A DNA stretch of 64,000 nucleotides from Synechococcus sp. WH 8016 (lineage in GTDB: Bacteria; Cyanobacteriota; Cyanobacteriia; PCC-6307; Cyanobiaceae), in NCBI RefSeq assembly GCF_000230675.1, contig NZ_AGIK01000001.1, forward strand, positions 496,001 to 560,000, given 5' to 3'. A model generated the notes under the pieces. That model did no database searches. It saw only the letters and a program-made list of their open reading frames with translations, and had not been told where the DNA came from. Each line of letters opens with the position of its first letter. Positions within the stretch are counted from its first letter, which is position 1. The translations under genes were made by a program, and so were the position numbers. This document shows positions 42,033 through 51,800 of the stretch, one piece after another.

Positions 42033-42743
42033 ATGGGCCTGTCTTGGTTGAAACCTTCAGCTGCCCTGCTGTTGAGCACAGCGTTGATGGGAGCGGGATT
42101 TCCGCAGCCAGATGCCAAACGGATGGTGGGCACCTGGGTGCTCACGGATAACGACAACGTTCCCTTCAACCTGATCCTTCGATCCGACGGCAGCTCACTC
42201 ACGGTGATCGGCAAACGCCACCCCGATCTGGGCAAGCCACAAAGGATGACACGTAACCAACTGCTAGAGACCGGAAGCTGGCAGCGCTGGGGAAATGGCA
42301 TCCGCTCCACCTACCCGGATGGCTGGACCGACACGATCCAGATCGGACCGGCCGGACCGGTTCAATGGTCGTGGAAGCCTGGCTCCTCACTCAATGGGGC
42401 ACCCAGCAACCACGGCAAGGCCGTTCAACTCAACAGCCTGGAAATGGGTTGGGTTGGGGCCTACAAGCTCGCACCAACGCAGAAGGAAAAAACCGCTTAT
42501 CTGGCTGTGCTCACCTCGAATGGACTGGCCTTCAACAACATCGATCAAGTCGCTGATGGCTCCTGGTCGTTGCGGACCAATGGCAGTGTGCTGATTAAGT
42601 GGACCAGTGGTTGGCGAAGCCTGCTTCAACGTCCGTCCACCGGCATCCCATCACCAGGACAGCGCTTTGCAGTGCAGCACTGGCGCCCAGGGGTGTCACT
42701 GGACGCGCCAGCTAGTGCCAACCGCAGCGGTCAAAGGCTCTGA
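42033..42743 (+). CDS. Exported hypothetical protein, 236 aa (copy 1 of a duplicated gene)
   Basis: From ATG 42033: signal peptide MGLSWLKPSAALLLSTALMG, then a beta-rich protein (VGTWVLTDNDNVPFNLILRS, WGNGIRSTYPDGWTDTIQIG, WTSGWRSLL). It is about 80% identical to the gene at 49876-50586, which lies on the other strand across the phosphoketolase cluster. Repeated GTW / GSW / DGW phrases suggest a lipocalin- or beta-barrel-like binding fold. No family recognised. Confidence 0.8.
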   Translation: MGLSWLKPSAALLLSTALMGAGFPQPDAKRMVGTWVLTDNDNVPFNLILRSDGSSLTVIGKRHPDLGKPQRMTRNQLLETGSWQRWGNGIRSTYPDGWTDTIQIGPAGPVQWSWKPGSSLNGAPSNHGKAVQLNSLEMGWVGAYKLAPTQKEKTAYLAVLTSNGLAFNNIDQVADGSWSLRTNGSVLIKWTSGWRSLLQRPSTGIPSPGQRFAVQHWRPGVSLDAPASANRSGQRL

Positions 42744-42775
42744 AACGCAATCACTCTGATTAGAAGCTGCAATCC

Positions 42776-42937
42776 CTACTGATCTGATTCAGCCAACGGC
42801 ACCATCACATCAACACCTCCTTTGGTCAGATCATTGATCTCTTTGGGTCCATGCAGCTCATTCAGGAGCGCGTCTGAGACGAAATGCTCAGAGATCACTG
42901 AACTGCAGATCAACATTTGAACACCAACAAGCATCAT
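42776..42937 (-). CDS. Small hypothetical protein, 53 aa
   Basis: ATG 42937: MMLVGVQMLICSSVISEHFV, SDALLNELHGPKEINDLTKG, GVDVMVPLAESDQ. A hydrophobic start then a charged helix, one Cys. Located in the otherwise empty gap before the decarboxylase; composition is convincing. Function unknown. Confidence 0.5.
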   Translation of the reverse strand: MMLVGVQMLICSSVISEHFVSDALLNELHGPKEINDLTKGGVDVMVPLAESDQ

Positions 42938-43092
42938 GTCGATTCTCGTCAGTTTGAAATCTGGCTGGTGTTTTGACTGACCCTTGATGAAATAAACAAG
43001 GGCTTTACAGCTGCATCACAGCTGCAGCGAACGGACGGAATCACACCGCTCTTTCCCCGTTGCCTCCTCAGGCTGACCCAGAAGAGAATCTC

Positions 43093-44799
43093 TTAGGAAG
43101 GGGAAGTTGAATGGGGTGTTGCTGTCTTGTGGATGGTTTCAATCACCTCCTCCGCCAGGGGCTGACTTTCCTCCGCAGGAATCAGCACCTCGAGGTAGGC
43201 AGCCCCCTGATGGGCATTGATCTCGGCAAAGGCCTGTTCCAGTTCCGCCAGGGTGCTCACCCGCCCGCACCACCAGCCATCGCATCCAAGAGCAGCCGGA
43301 AGATCTGCGTAGCGCCAGGCGGGCAAATTGTTGTAGGCGTGCCCCGTTTCACTGATCAACGCCTCCACCCCGAACAGGCCATTGTTCAAAACGATCACCA
43401 CCGGATTCACCCCCGTGTATCCCATCACCCCGATCTCCTGCATCGTGAGCTGGTGAGCGCCATCACCTGTCACCAGAACAACGCGGCGCTCCGGGTCCGC
43501 CAAGGCGCACCCCAAGGCCGCCGGGGTGCCCCATCCAATCGATCCCCAGAGGGTTTGGCTTTCCATCGCCACGCCAGCGGGTAGTCGTAGGGCATTGAGC
43601 TTGAGCAGGCATGTGCCGGTATCCGACACCAAGAGGTCGCTAGAGCGCAGGAATTGCTGCAAGCGGGGGTAAAAGCTCGCTGAACTTGTGGGCTGATCAA
43701 CGGTTCCGCTCAGGGGAAGTAGCGAAGCGGGCTGGGTTGGACGATGCTCACCCGCATAGGACAAGCGCTTCGAGGCATCCTGAAAACGCCTGGTTAACCC
43801 CGCCAAGACATCGCTGATGCTCACACTCGTGAACACCTGGTCACCGGCCTGCACCCAGTCGGCATGCAACGCAACGATCCGGCGGGGATCAAGGGAGCCA
43901 CTCCAAAGTCCTGTGTTGAGATCTTCGAGCACCAATCCCCCCAGATCGATCAGCAGATCGGCGTCTTCCACCACGCTGCGCAAAGCCGCAGGCGTTGACC
44001 GTGCGCCGTTGTACATCCCAAGGAAAGCGGGGTGCTCCTCACTCAGAAGCGCCTTGTCCATCGGCGTGGTGGCATAGGCCAGACCGGAAGACTTGAGGAA
44101 AGCCTCGAATGCATGGATCAGACCGAAACGCTTCAAGGTGACGGTGGGAAGAACCACGGGTCTGGATGCGGCGGCAATCCGTGCCATTAGGAGATCAAGC
44201 ACAGCCTCCAGTTCGCCAGCAACACTGTCGTGTTGATCGATCACACCAAGCGGTGATCCCTGGATCGGCGTACCGGTGATCGGCATCAGAGCCAGATCCA
44301 TCGGAAAGGTGAGATAAGCAGGCCTGGATTCCTCCAGCGCCTTATCAATCACGCGCTCCAGTTCAATCACGGCATTTTCGGGCGTGAGCCTGGCGCTCAC
44401 ACAACTTGCCGAGGCGGAGATGGCCTCAAAGCGGTCGTAGTTGCGATCGCCAAGGGTGTGATGACAGATCAGTCCCTGGCGCACGATCCGCAGACTTGGC
44501 GTACCCACCAGATGAAACACGGGCAGCCGCTCAGCCATCGCTCCCATCAGGCCATTGAGCGCACTGAGTTCACCCACGCCATAGGTGGTGCAAACGATGC
44601 CAGCCCCACCGCGGCGAGCGTAGCCATCGGCTGCATAGGCCGCATTCAGTTCATTCGCTGAGGGCACCCACTGCAGCCGCGGGTGCACTTCCACTGCATC
44701 GTTGATGGGAAAGGCGTAGTCACCCGGCACACCAAACACATGGCCGATCCCGAGATCGGCAAGACGATCCAGGGCATAAGTCACAACGGAAGGAGTCAT
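43093..44799 (-). CDS. Pyruvate/indolepyruvate decarboxylase-like ThDP enzyme
   Basis: From ATG 44799 (GVPGDYAFPINDAV follows the usual start) the enzyme has about 568 residues. The catalytic Glu lies in ANELNAAYAADGYAR, and the ThDP-Mg motif is GDGAHQLTMQEIGVMGYTG, ending LNNGLFG. The length and order match pyruvate decarboxylase and indolepyruvate decarboxylase: 2-oxoacid to aldehyde plus CO2. Earlier in-frame starts at 44856 and 44901 exist. It overlaps or abuts ackA, suggesting a route from sugar phosphate and pyruvate to acetate and aldehyde. Confidence 0.88.
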   Translation of the reverse strand: MTPSVVTYALDRLADLGIGHVFGVPGDYAFPINDAVEVHPRLQWVPSANELNAAYAADGYARRGGAGIVCTTYGVGELSALNGLMGAMAERLPVFHLVGTPSLRIVRQGLICHHTLGDRNYDRFEAISASASCVSARLTPENAVIELERVIDKALEESRPAYLTFPMDLALMPITGTPIQGSPLGVIDQHDSVAGELEAVLDLLMARIAAASRPVVLPTVTLKRFGLIHAFEAFLKSSGLAYATTPMDKALLSEEHPAFLGMYNGARSTPAALRSVVEDADLLIDLGGLVLEDLNTGLWSGSLDPRRIVALHADWVQAGDQVFTSVSISDVLAGLTRRFQDASKRLSYAGEHRPTQPASLLPLSGTVDQPTSSASFYPRLQQFLRSSDLLVSDTGTCLLKLNALRLPAGVAMESQTLWGSIGWGTPAALGCALADPERRVVLVTGDGAHQLTMQEIGVMGYTGVNPVVIVLNNGLFGVEALISETGHAYNNLPAWRYADLPAALGCDGWWCGRVSTLAELEQAFAEINAHQGAAYLEVLIPAEESQPLAEEVIETIHKTATPHSTSPS

Positions 44800-44897
44800 C
44801 AAACCGGGATTGCAGATTAATAGCTGATTTTGATCGCAATCATCACCTGAAGCCATACGACACCCAGAGATCTGCAGCGAACGGTGCCTTGAGTTCC

Positions 44898-45968
44898 TCA
44901 ATCAGTCGCTGTCAACGAAAACTGGTGGCGCAAGCAGAGGCGAGCAATCATCCCTTCTTCGTCTGCTGGTACCACAACAGTTTCAAACGCTCCCCACCAA
45001 TTAAGTGATTCATGCAGCTCAATGCGAAGAGCTTCGTCGTGTTCACCGATGCCACCGGTGAGGGCGAGAACATCCACTCCTTGCAGGCTTGCAGCCATGG
45101 CTCCGAGCTGTTGCAATAGCCGGTGTCGAAACACGGCAAGGGCCAGTAGAGCACCGGGATGGGCTTCCAGGGCCAACTCACGGATTTCGCGCATGTCTCC
45201 GCTGAGACCGGATAGTCCCTTGAGCCCTGACTCGTTCTGCAGTGAGTGGCTGAGTTCTGTTGCGCCATATCCTTGTCGGATCAATTCGAGGATCAGTCCG
45301 GGATCAACACTCCCTGAACGCGTTTCCATAACGAGTCCCTCCATTGGAGTGAAGCCCATAGTGGTGTCGATGCAGATGCCACCCTTTACCGCTGCAAGCG
45401 ACGCTCCTGCACCAAGATGAGCACTGATCAACCGAAGCTGAGACGGGTCACATCCCTTAGTACGCCAGTAATCGGCAACATATTCGGAGACGTACTGATG
45501 GTTGATGCCATGGAAGCCGTAGCGATGAAGTCCCTTGTCGCGAAGCTTCTGCGGGATCGCATAGGTGCTTGCAGCCGTAGGTAATGTGCGGTGGAAAGCT
45601 GTGTCAAAGCATGCCCATTGCGGGCAATCAGGCACCAAGCGCTGGGTCCAGGCAAGTCCAGCAAGAGCCGGTGGCTGATGCAAGGGGGCCAGAGGGATGA
45701 GCATCTGGAGTGCATGCTCTAACTGCGGTGTGATCAGCGTTGGAGAAGTGAAGTCCTCACCGCCATGCACCACCCTGTGACCGATGAGCTGAATCTGATG
45801 GCGATGACGCTCAACAACTGGAGTCAGCCACTGATTCAAGACTGTGCTGACGGACTCCCCTGTACTTCGCTTGCGATTGCAACACCAAACTTTAGCTCCC
45901 GTGGAATCCACCAGGGAAACCTTGAAACTGGAACTACCGAGATTGATCACAAGGACGAGGCCTGTCAT
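44898..45968 (-). CDS. ackA: Acetate kinase
   Basis: A 356-residue acetate kinase, shorter than the usual 390-400. Motifs: VINLGSSSFKVSL (phosphate loop), GHRVVHGG, WACFDTAFHRTLP, YGFHGINHQYV, HLGAGASLAAV, DTTMGFTPMEGLVMETRSGS and LTGGIGEHD. It turns acetyl phosphate plus ADP into acetate plus ATP. Immediately downstream of phosphoketolase on the same strand (108 bases), it completes the phosphoketolase-acetate bypass. Confidence 0.93.
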   Translation of the reverse strand: MTGLVLVINLGSSSFKVSLVDSTGAKVWCCNRKRSTGESVSTVLNQWLTPVVERHRHQIQLIGHRVVHGGEDFTSPTLITPQLEHALQMLIPLAPLHQPPALAGLAWTQRLVPDCPQWACFDTAFHRTLPTAASTYAIPQKLRDKGLHRYGFHGINHQYVSEYVADYWRTKGCDPSQLRLISAHLGAGASLAAVKGGICIDTTMGFTPMEGLVMETRSGSVDPGLILELIRQGYGATELSHSLQNESGLKGLSGLSGDMREIRELALEAHPGALLALAVFRHRLLQQLGAMAASLQGVDVLALTGGIGEHDEALRIELHESLNWWGAFETVVVPADEEGMIARLCLRHQFSLTATD

Positions 45969-46075
45969 CAGCGGTCCATCCAGTTGATCTCAATATAGAG
46001 AGGAAAGATGTTCAAAATGTTGTCATCCTGCCCGAGGAAGATCGGAGCCCATTGGGCCTGTCATGTTGCTGTCGC

Positions 46076-48487
46076 TCAAGGAAGGGTTGTCCACCGCCAG
46101 TTGTTGATTTCCGGAGAATCTATGCCATGAGTATGGGCATAGACGCGATGCTTTTGGATCTCATCCTTCATTTTTTCCTTCACATGAGCGGCTCGCGAGC
46201 CAAGACATTCGACGCGATCGATCACATCGATCACGAGGTTGAAGCGGTCGATCTGGTTGATGATGGCCAGTTCGAGAGGTGTGTTGATATTTCCATTTTC
46301 TTTATAGCCGCGAACATGGAAGCGTGATTGCCGATCCCAGCGATAAACCAACCGATGAATTAACCACGGATAGCCATGGAAATTGAAAATGACGGGCTTA
46401 TTTGATGGGAACAGGCTGTTGAAGTCGCGCTCACTTAAACCATGGGGGTGTTCAGTAGCCGGAGCCAACGCAAACAGTTTCACTACGTTGATATAACGTA
46501 CCTTCACCTGGGGGATTTGATCTCTCAGGATTTCAATAGCAGCCAAACATTCTTTCGTTGGGATGTCACCAGCAGAAGCAAGAACAACATCTGGTTCATC
46601 GAGATCAGTTCCGCAATCGTCGTTACAAGCCCAATCCCAGATCCCCAAACCTTTAGCCACATGGCGCCGAGCCTGCTCCAGCGTTAGGTACTGAAGATGT
46701 TTTTGCTTATCCGAAACAATGATGTTGGAGACGTTGGTTTCTGTAAGGGCATGTTCGGCAACAGCGAGCAAGCTGTTGGCATCGGCAGGTAAGTAAACGC
46801 GGGTAATCGAGCCTTTTTTGTTGCCGGCAAGGTCCATGAAACCTGGATCCTGATGGGTGAAACCGTTGTGATCCTGGCGCCAAACAGTGGAAGAGATCAA
46901 GCAGTTCCAAGGACCGATCGGAGCCCTCCAGGGAATCTGCTCACAGTGTTCCAGCCATTTGCAGTGCTGGTTATACATCGAAGAGATCACGTGGGCGAAT
47001 GCCTCATAGGTATGGAAAAAGCCATTACGACCCGTGAGGAGATAACCCTCCATCATTCCCACCAGCGTGTGCTCAGACAGCATCTCAATGACCGAGCCAT
47101 CTTTGGAGAGTTCGCCGCCTTCAAGATCCTCAGGCAGATCATTCGCCATCCAAACTTTCTTTGTGGCTTGATAAACGGCTTGAAGCCGATTGGAGTGGGT
47201 TTCATCTGGGCCGAACAAGCGATAACCACCTGGGTTATCTCGGATCAAGTCACGAATGAGCTCGCCTAATGGATAAGTGTTCTCCGCTTCTGTGGTTCCC
47301 GGGTTCTGAACCTCCACGGCATGCTGCTCAATTGCGGAGAACAACAGCTCCTTGCGAAGCACACCTCCGTTGGTATGGGGATTGCTGCCCATACGACGAT
47401 CACCGCTCGGTGATAACTGACGAATATGCTCCATGACAGCTCCGTTCTCATCGAACAATTCCCACGGCCGGTAGCTCTTCATCCAATCTTCAAGAAGCCG
47501 TAGGTGGCTCTCATTGGTTTTCACATCAGCAACCGGAACCTGATGCGATCTCCAGAAGTTCTCGACTTTTTTACCATCAACTTCGCTTGGGCCTGTCCAG
47601 CCCTTCGGAGAGCGAAGAACGATCATGGGCCAGTGAGGCCGGAAAGCTTTGCCGCTACTGCGAGCCTGTTGTTGATGCTGCTGTATTTCAAGAACGGCCT
47701 GTTCCATGGCGATCGCCATGGAACGATGCATCGTCATCGGGTCGGAGCCTTCAACGAAGATCGGTGTCCAGCCATAGCCCTTGAACAAGGATTCAAGCTC
47801 CTCATGATCGATCCGACTGAGGATGCTCGGATTAGCAATCTTGTAGCCGTTCAGATGCAGGACGGGTAGGACCGCACCATCGCGAATGGGGTTGAGGAAC
47901 TTATTGATATGCCAACTTGTCGCCAAGGGGCCGGTTTCCGCTTCGCCATCGCCCACACAGGCGATGGTGATCAACCCTGGGTTGTCTAAAACCGAACCGC
48001 AGGCATGGGAGAGGACATAGCCGAGCTCACCGCCCTCGTGGATCGAACCAGGCATCTCGGCAGTGCAGTGACTGCCGACATGTCCTGGAAAAGAAAACAT
48101 CTTGAAGAACTTTCTGAGCCCTTCTGCATCGATTGATTTATCTGGGTAGCGCTCGGTATAGCTTCCATCGAGATAGACCGGGCCACGGACTCCTGGGGCC
48201 CCATGCCCCGGTCCAGACATGTAAATCATGTCCAGGTTGTATTGATTAATCAGCCGGTTGGCGTGGGTCCAGATAAAGGCCTGACCTGGACTACTTCCCC
48301 AGTGACCGAGCAGACGGTTTTTGATGTGCTCGGGGCGAAGCTGCTCCTTGAGCAGGGGATTGTCCTGCAAATAAATCATGCCGACGGCGAGGTAATTCGC
48401 TGCTCGCCAGTAAGCGTCAAGTGCCAGAAGCACCTCGACATCAGGTGCAGAGATTTCGATGGTCGTCTGACGGAGTGAGGTCGACAT
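46076..48487 (-). CDS. xfp: Xylulose-5-phosphate/fructose-6-phosphate phosphoketolase
   Basis: An 803-residue ThDP enzyme from ATG 48487 (a Met 12 codons earlier is possible). Diagnostic stretches: GHWGSSPGQAFIWTHANRLI, YMSGPGHGAPG, SFPGHVGSHCTAEMPGSIHE, VGDGEAETGPLATSWHINKF, and the C-terminal FHGYPWLIHRLVYRW. It splits xylulose-5-P or fructose-6-P to acetyl-P plus a smaller sugar-P. First gene of the cluster with ackA and the decarboxylase. An empty 230-base region upstream should hold the promoter. Confidence 0.95.
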   Translation of the reverse strand: MSTSLRQTTIEISAPDVEVLLALDAYWRAANYLAVGMIYLQDNPLLKEQLRPEHIKNRLLGHWGSSPGQAFIWTHANRLINQYNLDMIYMSGPGHGAPGVRGPVYLDGSYTERYPDKSIDAEGLRKFFKMFSFPGHVGSHCTAEMPGSIHEGGELGYVLSHACGSVLDNPGLITIACVGDGEAETGPLATSWHINKFLNPIRDGAVLPVLHLNGYKIANPSILSRIDHEELESLFKGYGWTPIFVEGSDPMTMHRSMAIAMEQAVLEIQQHQQQARSSGKAFRPHWPMIVLRSPKGWTGPSEVDGKKVENFWRSHQVPVADVKTNESHLRLLEDWMKSYRPWELFDENGAVMEHIRQLSPSGDRRMGSNPHTNGGVLRKELLFSAIEQHAVEVQNPGTTEAENTYPLGELIRDLIRDNPGGYRLFGPDETHSNRLQAVYQATKKVWMANDLPEDLEGGELSKDGSVIEMLSEHTLVGMMEGYLLTGRNGFFHTYEAFAHVISSMYNQHCKWLEHCEQIPWRAPIGPWNCLISSTVWRQDHNGFTHQDPGFMDLAGNKKGSITRVYLPADANSLLAVAEHALTETNVSNIIVSDKQKHLQYLTLEQARRHVAKGLGIWDWACNDDCGTDLDEPDVVLASAGDIPTKECLAAIEILRDQIPQVKVRYINVVKLFALAPATEHPHGLSERDFNSLFPSNKPVIFNFHGYPWLIHRLVYRWDRQSRFHVRGYKENGNINTPLELAIINQIDRFNLVIDVIDRVECLGSRAAHVKEKMKDEIQKHRVYAHTHGIDSPEINNWRWTTLP

Positions 48488-48829
48488 GGATTGCAATTCA
48501 ACGATGGTTTGTGGGATGAGCACACACCATCGCGTTGTTTTTAGCGCTCAGAATATGTGAATGCATGCACCATAGACATCATTTTCTGTTTGAGCCGAAT
48601 CTGCAACACTCTCGCGAGAAGAGGATCAAGTTGAGAATGGAAGCGCCAGCAAGCGCTTAATCAACCAGGTTGTCACTTTCTGCGACAGACGCATCACAAC
48701 TTTTAAACTTCTATCAAGCACTGTAAGTTAAGAAGACAACATCCAAGAACTTACGATTCATTCTATTGCCTGAAAACTTCTCGGACAATTCAACCAAGGT
48801 GAAACTTTTGACAATCGGAGGCGTGCAGA
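48488..48829. promoter_or_regulatory. Region upstream of phosphoketolase
   Basis: 340 bases, AT-rich, holding the xfp promoter. No gene, hairpin or repeat that I can support. Confidence 0.3.
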
Positions 48830-49145
48830 GCATATCCGCTGTTCGAGAGGAGTAAACCGTGGAGACCGACCAACCCGTAAGCAATCGCTTTCAACACAAG
48901 TTGGGTGCAGCCCTTGGCACCAATGACATTGGCAAGATGCATTTTCACTGTTTCCAGTGAAATCAACAATTGGTTGGCAACCGCTTAGTTGCTCAAGCCA
49001 AAACCAGGGCTGACACCACTTTGATTTCTCGCTTCGATAGCTGCTCCACAAAAGGCGGAACATCCTGCCTGGGAAATTGGACTCTCAAACGATATGTCTC
49101 GCGCCCAAGCTGCCGAGGCAAAGCTACCCAAGACATCTGTATAAC
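48830..49145 (-). pseudogene. Decayed LuxR-type regulator gene
   Basis: On the minus strand the translation PPFVEQLSKREIKVVSALVL, then (after a frameshift and an in-frame TAA) AVANQLLISLETVKMHLANV, GAKGCTQLVLKAIAYGL, is a clear match to the regulator at 24481-25188 (PPLVEELSRREIEVVSAVAL; GVANQLNISLETVKTHVMNA; TQLVVKAIVYGL). The receiver part and start are gone. It is a dead paralogue of that regulator. Confidence 0.85.
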
Positions 49146-49178
49146 AGCAGCAAAGACGATCACTGAGGCATAGAGGGA

Positions 49179-49802
49179 TCAATCGTCAACCAGACCATGC
49201 AATTTGGCGAAAGGATCCCAGCTCGGATCGCGATGCCAGACGTACTCCGCAAAATTGGCGGCTTGCTCTGCCGCTTGCTGGCTGACCAGCTTGGCAATGA
49301 CAGCGAGCGACATATCAATTCCAGCGGACACGCCCGATGAGGTGAAGAACTTGCCATCTTCCACCCAGCGCGCTTGTTTCTGCCACTGCACCTTCTCGCT
49401 CTGGGACGTCACCCAATCGAAGGCCATCTTGTTGGTGGTGGCACGTACCCCATCCAGCACGCCGGATTTGGCCAGTAGGGCACTGCCAGTACAGACGGAG
49501 GTCACGAGAGTGGCTCGCTGCGACTGATCCTTCAACCAATCCAACAGCACCTGATTGCCAACCTCATGCCGTGTACCTGGCCCGCCCGGAACCAACAGCA
49601 GATCAAACGCTTGTGCATTGCAAAAAGAACAATCCACGATGCTCTCGGGCCCCTGGTGGCTGGCGATCACGCCGCCATGCTCACAGATCAGGCGGATGTC
49701 GAAATGGTCTGCTGCCATTCCATACATTTCCAGTGGACCAAAGACATCAAGAAGTTCAAACCCTTCAAAGAGAAGAACTCCGATGCTTCGTTTGTTGGAC
49801 AT
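49179..49802 (-). CDS. DJ-1/PfpI-family protein
   Basis: A 207-residue single-domain member: IGVLLFEGFELLDVFGPLEM, LLLVPGGPGTRHEV, TSVCTGSALLAKSGVLDG with the nucleophile Cys, and SSGVSAGIDMSLAVIAKL. This matches the branch containing isonitrile hydratase and the front domain of AraC-type regulators. A glyoxalase-like or amidohydrolase role is possible. It abuts the dead LuxR gene. Confidence 0.88.
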   Translation of the reverse strand: MSNKRSIGVLLFEGFELLDVFGPLEMYGMAADHFDIRLICEHGGVIASHQGPESIVDCSFCNAQAFDLLLVPGGPGTRHEVGNQVLLDWLKDQSQRATLVTSVCTGSALLAKSGVLDGVRATTNKMAFDWVTSQSEKVQWQKQARWVEDGKFFTSSGVSAGIDMSLAVIAKLVSQQAAEQAANFAEYVWHRDPSWDPFAKLHGLVDD

Positions 49803-49875
49803 TGGCTAGTCCTCACGCGTGGATGACGCCCATAGCTGGTGCAAGCGGCCGTTGCCAAGGCTGCTGGCTTCGAGA

Positions 49876-50586
49876 TCAGAGCCGCGTACCGCTGCGAATA
49901 GCACTAGCGGGTTCGCTGATCGGCACTCCTGGCCTCCAGTGCTGCACAGAGATCGTTTGCTTTGGGGCCGGGATGCCGCTTGCTGGTGGCTTGATCAGAC
50001 TGCGCCAACCGCTGGTCCACTTGATCATCACGCTGCCATTGTCCCGCAGCGACCAGGAGCCATCGGCCACTTGATCGATGTTGTTAAAAGCCATTCCCGA
50101 GGAGGTGAGCACCGCGAGATAGGGGGGTTTCTCGGGCTGGGTTGGCTGCAGTTTGTACGCTCCCACCCAAGCCGAGACCGGACGCGTGAGTTGCACCGCC
50201 TTGCCGTGATTGCTGGGGCCTCCATTCAGTGAGGCTCCTGGTTTCCATGACCACTGGACCAGACCAGCCGGGCCGAGTTGAATCGTGTCGGTCCAACCGT
50301 CACGGTAGGTCGAGCGGATGCCGTTCCCCCAGGGCTGCCAGCTGCCGGTCTCCAACAGCTGATTACGCGTCATGCGCTGCGGCACTCCAAGATCGGGATG
50401 ACGTTTGCCGATCACTGTGAGCGAAGAACCATCGGCTCGCAGGATCAGATTGAATGGCACATTGTCATTATCGGTCAGCACCCAGGTACCCAGCATGCGT
50501 TTGGCATCGGGCTGAGGAAAACCAGCCCCGAGAAGCGCGCCACACAGCAAAACTGCAGCAGGGGCTTTCAACCAGACAAGGCCCAT
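49876..50586 (-). CDS. Exported hypothetical protein, 236 aa (copy 2 of a duplicated gene)
   Basis: Starting MGLVWLKAPAAVLLCGALLG, this runs in parallel with copy 1 at 42033-42743 over the whole length (VGTWVLTDNDNVPFNLILR versus LGTWVLTDNDNVPFNLILR; GSWQPWGNGIRSTYRDGW). An AAAGG stands 12-16 bases before the start in both copies. An in-frame ATG five codons earlier at 50601 could also be used. Inverted duplication across the phosphoketolase cluster. Confidence 0.8.
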   Translation of the reverse strand: MGLVWLKAPAAVLLCGALLGAGFPQPDAKRMLGTWVLTDNDNVPFNLILRADGSSLTVIGKRHPDLGVPQRMTRNQLLETGSWQPWGNGIRSTYRDGWTDTIQLGPAGLVQWSWKPGASLNGGPSNHGKAVQLTRPVSAWVGAYKLQPTQPEKPPYLAVLTSSGMAFNNIDQVADGSWSLRDNGSVMIKWTSGWRSLIKPPASGIPAPKQTISVQHWRPGVPISEPASAIRSGTRL

Positions 50587-50821
50587 GTCAGTTCGGTTCA
50601 TTCCTTTGGTTTAGCAGCAGTGCACACAAGCCACCGCAGGCTGCAGGCTCAGGAAACACAAATAAGGCAAGTGAGTGGTTCTACTCAAGTGCTTGAAATG
50701 GTGATCAACAGCACGATCAGACTGGAGCAGCAAAGAGCACATTGAGAGTACTGGGGCATCAAATGGTGATCATCACCATGGTGACGCCAGCATTGAAAAC
50801 AGACACCGAAATGCTGCTGTT

Positions 50822-51253
50822 ATGGACTCGCTGACCGCCTTTGCTGCCATTGGATTGACAGCTGTTGCTTGGGATGGCTCGCTCACTCCAGCGGGGGGAC
50901 GGGCCTTTCGCCATGCGCTCGATTACCGCGAGCCCTACTGCAACATGCGTGAGCAATCCATGATTGATCTGATCGATTGCCTCCTGACACGCCGCCGGGA
51001 AATCGGTAACAACGCGCTCATGCTTGAAGCGGCTCAGGCGCTGAGCAGCAGCCAATCACTCACCGCTTACGCCATGGCATCAGAGTTGATGCGATCTGAC
51101 GGTCCTTACGAGCCAGAAGAACGCCGGCATCTGGATCATCTGGCTCTGATTCTCTCGATTGCCAAACCGGAATCCGATCGTATCGATTCGGTGTTTGATG
51201 TCTTGCACAATCAACTGAAGCTCTGGTCTGAACTGCAAACTCAACCAGCCTAA
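50822..51253 (+). CDS. TerB-like helical protein, 143 aa
   Basis: ATG 50822. All-helical protein with VAWDGSLTPAGGRAFRHALD, AYAMASELMRSDGPYEPEER and HLDHLALIL, fitting the TerB/tellurite-resistance-associated fold whose paired acids bind metal. TerB-like proteins are linked to membrane stress. No other ter genes are close. Unidirectional, alone. Confidence 0.75.
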   Translation: MDSLTAFAAIGLTAVAWDGSLTPAGGRAFRHALDYREPYCNMREQSMIDLIDCLLTRRREIGNNALMLEAAQALSSSQSLTAYAMASELMRSDGPYEPEERRHLDHLALILSIAKPESDRIDSVFDVLHNQLKLWSELQTQPA

Positions 51254-51316
51254 AGATCCTGAATCTTCAGGACGATGACATCAACGACAGCGCCTCGATA
51301 AGGGTACAAAATTGAT

Positions 51317-51800
51317 ATGTGCGGAACTGAGGATCAAGCGTGGATGCAGATAGCGATCCCGCTGATCAGCGCTGGCCCTGGTGGTCGCTGCTGCCAATTT
51401 GCTCTTAGTTGCAGCAATAGGTCTAAGGAGCTTGTCCCTGAGTTGTCCCTGGCATTTTGTGCAACTGGGCTGAATTATGAGCAACTGCTTCGGCATCTCA
51501 GAGCCATTAGATCGGCTTTTGCGAGTCATCTGTTCTTCCCTAAAGGGCTCGCGAATCAGGAGGCCTGGAATGATGCAAAGCAATTCCTTCTTGATCAGCT
51601 GAGAGAAGTCCTCTCGAAAGCGTCGTGGGATGTGGCTCGCTTGAGACGGCGGAATGATCAACATTGACATCGTGGGTTCATCCTCGCGACATCCCACTGG
51701 ACAAGTCCCGCCGGTGCCGATGCCAGCCTCAAGCAGGCTCTGCAGCAGTTGAGGGCGAACATTCCCGCAGTGCACTGCCTGTCACTGGAGCCGGTTAACA
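51317..51800 (+). pseudogene. Decayed gene, copy 1 (DUF4336-like remnant)
   Basis: In one frame DPADQRWPWWSLLPI, a phrase typical of the cyanobacterial DUF4336 family, is followed by stops. A second frame gives KELVPELSLAFCATGLNYEQ, and near 51660-51790 HRGFILATSHWTSPAGADAS, LKQALQQL resembles the C-terminal DUF4336 end. The same phrases recur at 55.19-55.37 kb. The gene is therefore broken by frameshifts and deletions. The DUF4336 name is from memory and less certain than the duplication. Confidence 0.55.
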
